A DNA stretch of 64,000 bases from Cloeon dipterum (taxonomy: Eukaryota > Arthropoda > Insecta > Ephemeroptera > Baetidae). The notes below the pieces were generated by a model, which saw only the letters and a program-made list of their open reading frames with translations, searched no databases and had not been told where the DNA came from. The stretch lies in contig NC_088790.1 of NCBI RefSeq assembly GCF_949628265.1, positions 22,386,545 to 22,450,544 of the forward strand. Direction: 5' to 3'. The position numbers and the translations under genes are program-made. Of the stretch, positions 60,614 to 64,000 are shown in pieces; position 1 is the stretch's first letter, and each line of letters starts with the position of its first letter.

Positions 60614-61385
60614 ATGTCGCTCATCCCACTGCTTTTCGACCAAGTCTACAGCAGGCCTGTGAGCCTGTTCGATCAGAACTTTGGACTGGGACTCTACGAC
60701 GACGAACTGCCCCTTTCCATCCACAGCGGCTACATTCGTCCCTGGAGGCACCTGTCCAGGGCCAACAGCGGCATATCCAACGTGGCCAGCAAGAGTGGCG
60801 CCTTCCAAGTCAACTTGGACGTGCAGCAGTTCAAACCTGACGAAATTGCAGTCAAGACTGAAGAAAATTTCGTGGTCATTGAGTGCAAGCACGAGGAGAA
60901 GCAGGACCAGCACGGATTCATTTCCAGGCAGTTCGTGCGCAAGTACTTGCTGCCCGACAACGTGGACAAAGGGAAAGTAGAGTGCAAACTCTCCTCGGAT
61001 GGCGTCCTCACTGTCTCAGCTCCCAAGTTGGTGAGTGAAACATGAAATTTTTCAATTTCTGTTCATTTCTCTATAAGAGAGGTTAAACATTTAATAACGT
61101 GATTGTTGTGATATCATGTTATTAAATGGTTAATCTTTTATGGCGAGGAATAAACAGAAATTTAAACTAAATTATTTTGTTAGACTGATTTATTGTGTTA
61201 AATGAAATTTCAATTTTCTTATTTGATCATTATCTCATGTACCCCAATTTATTTGGCTCTCGCAGGTTCAGGAGGGAACCAAGTCGCAGACCATTCCCAT
61301 TCAGCAGACTAACCAGCCTGCCCTGCGCGGTGAGCAATCTCAGCAGAAGAGCGCTGAGCAGGAGAAGACTCAGAAGGACAACTAA
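60614..61385 (+). CDS. Small heat-shock protein 1, Hsp20/alpha-crystallin, lethal(2)essential-for-life type
   Basis: An ATP-independent chaperone that holds unfolding proteins in large oligomers. Coding exons 60614-61030 and 61266-61385 give 178 residues. The N-terminal region (SLIPLLFDQ, then SLFDQNFGLGLYDDELPL, PWRHLSR) matches the insect family. The alpha-crystallin domain runs from about FQVNLDVQQFKPDEIAVKT through DQHGFISRQFVRKYLLP to KLSSDGVLTVSAPKL (about residues 60-139). The C-terminal extension has the oligomer-linking IPI motif (QTIPIQQ). A 5'-UTR intron (60328-60608) lies just before the start, unusual for a heat-shock gene. Heat-shock elements and a TATA box lie upstream; AATAAA is at 61580. 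It is paralogous to the next gene. Confidence 0.93.
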
Positions 61386-62401
61386 ATTTTGTTTCCTTTT
61401 TCACAAATTGACTGCTAAATTGTAATACATTTACTAATGATAGATTTTATGAATGTAAACTTGTCCTAGAGCTAAAAGCTAATTTGTAACATTATTTGAT
61501 CTTGTCACTGATACTACGTCGATTTCTCGTTAGATAAAAGAACAATATTAAGTGTGTATGTATGCTCATTATCACTTTAAATAAATACTAAGGTTCCTTT
61601 GACATAATTTTTGAGTCTCTTTCCATATTTTAAACCTCAAACGATTGATGTTAATGGATATGTTTTAAAAATACTTAATGTAGTATAATAACTCGCAATC
61701 AGAATTAATTGTGGGTTAACACCTAGGGTACTAGTATCAAATTTAAGGGTCCTAGGCAGAAATATGCGCTTTCAAATATCTTTGATTTAAGCAATGCTAC
61801 TCACTAGCCATTGTGCTAATAAAATAATGCTATTAGCGCGCTGAAACCATCATGATTAATAAAATTAATATATAAAATACATTATCTAACAAACATAAAG
61901 TTTAAAATGGACAAAGAATAGCTTTGAAATCAATTAACTCTAATATTAGCATAATATTTCAGAAATTCACCATTTTTCTTTTTCTTAAATTTAAACTTGA
62001 ATTTCAGAGAGCTGCATGATCTATGAAATATACTGGTAAAAATTATAGTTTTGTAATGTACTTACTCACCAACACACCATTTAATTTTTAGTTAAAAAAT
62101 ACCTAATTTATTTTAGTATCTATTCCATATTTTTTAGTTAGCAAATTGCTGCGAGGAAACAGTTTATTTGATTTTGAATTTTGAAACTTGAAAATAGCTA
62201 CAATGAAAGGTTTTAAAAATTTATTTATCAACTCTATTTTCAATTTTAATGAATCAACCTTTTTTGTCATGTTCTATTAGTTTGAGAAATAGATAAAATT
62301 GCATTAGTCGTCATTCCACGAATTTCCAGCATGCTTGTCGATTTCAATCCATGAAGTTCCATGAAAAATTCTACACATTCTGACTTTGCCTGAGCTTTTG
62401 T
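61386..62401 (+). other. 3' UTR of sHSP gene 1 and spacer to sHSP gene 2
   Basis: Includes AATAAA at 61580-61585. The remainder is AT-rich with partial GAA/TTC pairs near 62315-62375 that may be degenerate heat-shock elements. Confidence 0.5.
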
Positions 62402-62459
62402 GAAAATTCTGGCGTGCTTTCACACATTCTTTGCACGCCTGGCCTATCTCAATATAAAG
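62402..62459 (+). promoter_or_regulatory. Core promoter of sHSP gene 2: single heat-shock pair and TATA box
   Basis: GAAaaTTC (62402-62409) is one clean inverted pair with only degenerate neighbours. TATAAAG is at 62453-62459. The element set is weaker than in gene 1, which suggests less heat-responsive control. Confidence 0.65.
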
Positions 62460-62753
62460 CGGAACTGCCGCTGTCAACGCACAGTAGCAAACGAACACAG
62501 GCGAAAGCAAAAGCGTTGCTGCTCACCACTCATTTCACTGCAGTCTCGTCTTCAAATTCCAGACAGGTAAGGAAAGTATTTCAATTTAATTTACAGTGAC
62601 CTGATTCGATTCATCCCCAATGAATAATTCTTATTAATATTTAAAAACATCTTTGCAAACCATTTTTAATTTTATAATTCAGATCTGTCGCAAATGTTAT
62701 TTTTATTGCATGATTAAATTTCTTGAATTCCTCTTGTTCTATTTTCAGTCAAA

Positions 62754-63461
62754 ATGTCTCTGCTCCCGTTGCTTGTGAATTTGCAACAGCAACTTCCTAC
62801 AGTCATGAAACTGTACGACCAGAACTTCGGAATGGGCCTCTTGGACGAAGAGCTGCCCCTGGCCTTGCACGGCGGCTACCCCGCCCGTCCCTGGAGGTGC
62901 CTTAGTAGCGGCGTGTCCACCGTGGCCCGCAAGAGCAGCGATTTCCACGTTAATCTGGACGTGCAGCAGTTCAAACCCAATGAGATCAACGCCAGTGTCG
63001 AGGACAACTTCCTTATCATCGAGGCCAAGCACGAGGAGAGGCAGGACCAGCATGGATTCATCACCAGAGAGTTTGTGCGCAAGTACAAGCTGCCAGATGA
63101 CTTGGACAAGACCAAAGTGGACTGTAAGCTCTCCTCTGACGGCGTCCTCACGGTCACAATCCCCAAATTGGTGAGTACAATTTATTAATAAAAATTACTT
63201 GAATATTTTTCACCCAACGGAATATATTCCTGAAATTTGACGCATTTCTTATATTGCTCAAAGAGCGCGGAGGTGCCCAAGGCCCACATCATCAACATTC
63301 AAGTTACCAACCAGCCAGCCCTGCGGACGGAGAAGGGCGAGAAGGAGGAGAAGAAGAGCGAGCAGGAGGAGAAGAAGAGCGCCGAGCAGGGGAAAGAGGA
63401 TAAGGCGGAGGGGAAAGAGGATAAAGCGGAGAAGAAAGCGGAGAAAACGAAAAGTACCTGA
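62754..63461 (+). CDS. Small heat-shock protein 2, Hsp20/alpha-crystallin, with charged C-terminal tail
   Basis: A paralogue of the preceding gene: exons 62754-63170 and 63264-63461, 204 residues. The first exon is again exactly 139 codons and the intron falls at the same PKL codon. The N-terminus (SLLPLLVN, KLYDQNFGMGLLDEELPLAL) and alpha-crystallin domain (FHVNLDVQQFKPNEINASV, DQHGFITREFVRKYKLPDD, KLSSDGVLTVTIPKL) align throughout with gene 1. The C-terminal tail differs: after IINIQVTNQPALR it runs about 44 residues of almost only Lys, Glu, Asp, Ala, Ser and Gly in EKKSEQEEKKSAEQGKED-like units. The IPI motif is replaced by INI. A 5'-UTR intron (62567-62748) precedes the start. AATAAA is at 63683. 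Confidence 0.93.
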
Positions 63462-64000
63462 ATGGGAAAATATTTATCCCTCAAAATAGCGACAGCCACA
63501 TTTTTCCAAAGGAGATATTAAGACTGTGTTTAAATCAGCATGGTTATTTTTATTCTCACCATATAGCAATTAAAATTCAACTATCTCATAAACTAATAAG
63601 AAGTAATGAAATTGTTTTCACTTGTCATTGCTGCTTGTATACTCCACATGAGTTATTTTTGTGTGGATTTTGTGTAAGGCTTAATAAACTAATAATTGGG
63701 TACAATATTTTAGTAATTTTCTTTTCAACAATTATTATACTCCCCAAGAGAATTGCCAATTTCTAAAATCGGTATTAATAAAAAGTTTGTAGCATACTAA
63801 ATATTGTTAGTTGACTTAAATCGACTTAAAACTTATATTATTTTAAATTCTAAATGATTGAGAAAAAAGTATTCTTATTAGATGACATTGAAATAAATAT
63901 CATCCTTCGCCATAATTTTCATTACATACTCTATATTCAAATTAATTTTTCTATATGATTATTTCCTTTACGTTGCACATTAGTTCTATTGAAATAAAAT
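63462..64000 (+). other. 3' UTR of sHSP gene 2 and AT-rich downstream sequence
   Basis: AATAAA at 63683-63688 is a likely polyadenylation signal. Nothing is recognised beyond it. Confidence 0.5.

Noticed and set aside
1-64000. tRNA genes, CRISPR arrays, bacterial operons, viral genes
   Set aside because: Reading for T-arm motifs, regularly spaced repeats and viral polymerase or capsid motifs gave nothing convincing; exon-intron genes show the DNA is eukaryotic.

Overview
The window looks like nuclear DNA of an arthropod, most likely an insect. It is AT-rich, has GT-AG introns from about 50 bases to 12.7 kb, and encodes two small heat-shock proteins of the insect lethal(2)essential-for-life type, Ras suppressor protein 1, the Sec1-family protein VPS33B, and the ciliary protein MNS1. 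I saw no operons, CRISPR arrays, tRNAs or intact transposase genes. All exon limits below were worked out by hand from splice signals, codon phase and remembered family sequences; none was checked with a search.

Layout: bases 1-1346 (minus) hold the 5' half of VPS33B, cut by the window edge. Bases 2394-4111 (plus) hold an MNS1-like coiled-coil gene, divergent from VPS33B. Bases 5470-6872 (minus) hold a three-exon gene I do not recognise. Bases about 6.9-16.6 kb appear gene-free; they contain a locally duplicated block (10.7-11.9 kb) and a nuclear copy of the 3' end of mitochondrial 12S rRNA (15.12 kb).

Bases 16593-54297 (minus) are one very large gene. Nineteen exons, whose phases all fit, encode a RhoGAP of the ARHGAP9/12/15/27 family with SH3, three WW (one seemingly lacking its second Trp), PH and RhoGAP domains, about 1546 residues. 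Long disordered proline- and serine-rich exons make it nearly twice the length of its human relatives. Internal GC-rich segments at 22.7-23.0 kb and 32.4-33.0 kb may be alternative promoters.

Bases 55054-58510 (minus) hold a complete seven-exon RSU1 gene (275 aa), the LRR protein of the integrin-linked PINCH complex. Bases 60.1-63.7 kb (plus) hold two tandem sHSP paralogues with the same gene structure: a 5'-UTR intron and one coding intron at the same codon. The first has a textbook heat-shock element and TATA box.

The remaining structure is short non-autonomous DNA-transposon-like elements: a 103-base element with perfect 16-base inverted ends and a 5-base target duplication (29.43 kb), a two-copy CAGGG-ended family (35.6 and 53.4 kb), and foldbacks at 6.0 and 50.4 kb. 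I found nothing that looks like a new multi-gene system. The points most worth following are the RhoGAP isoform architecture, a possible membrane-anchored RSU1 end, a frame break in VPS33B and the small transposon-like elements.
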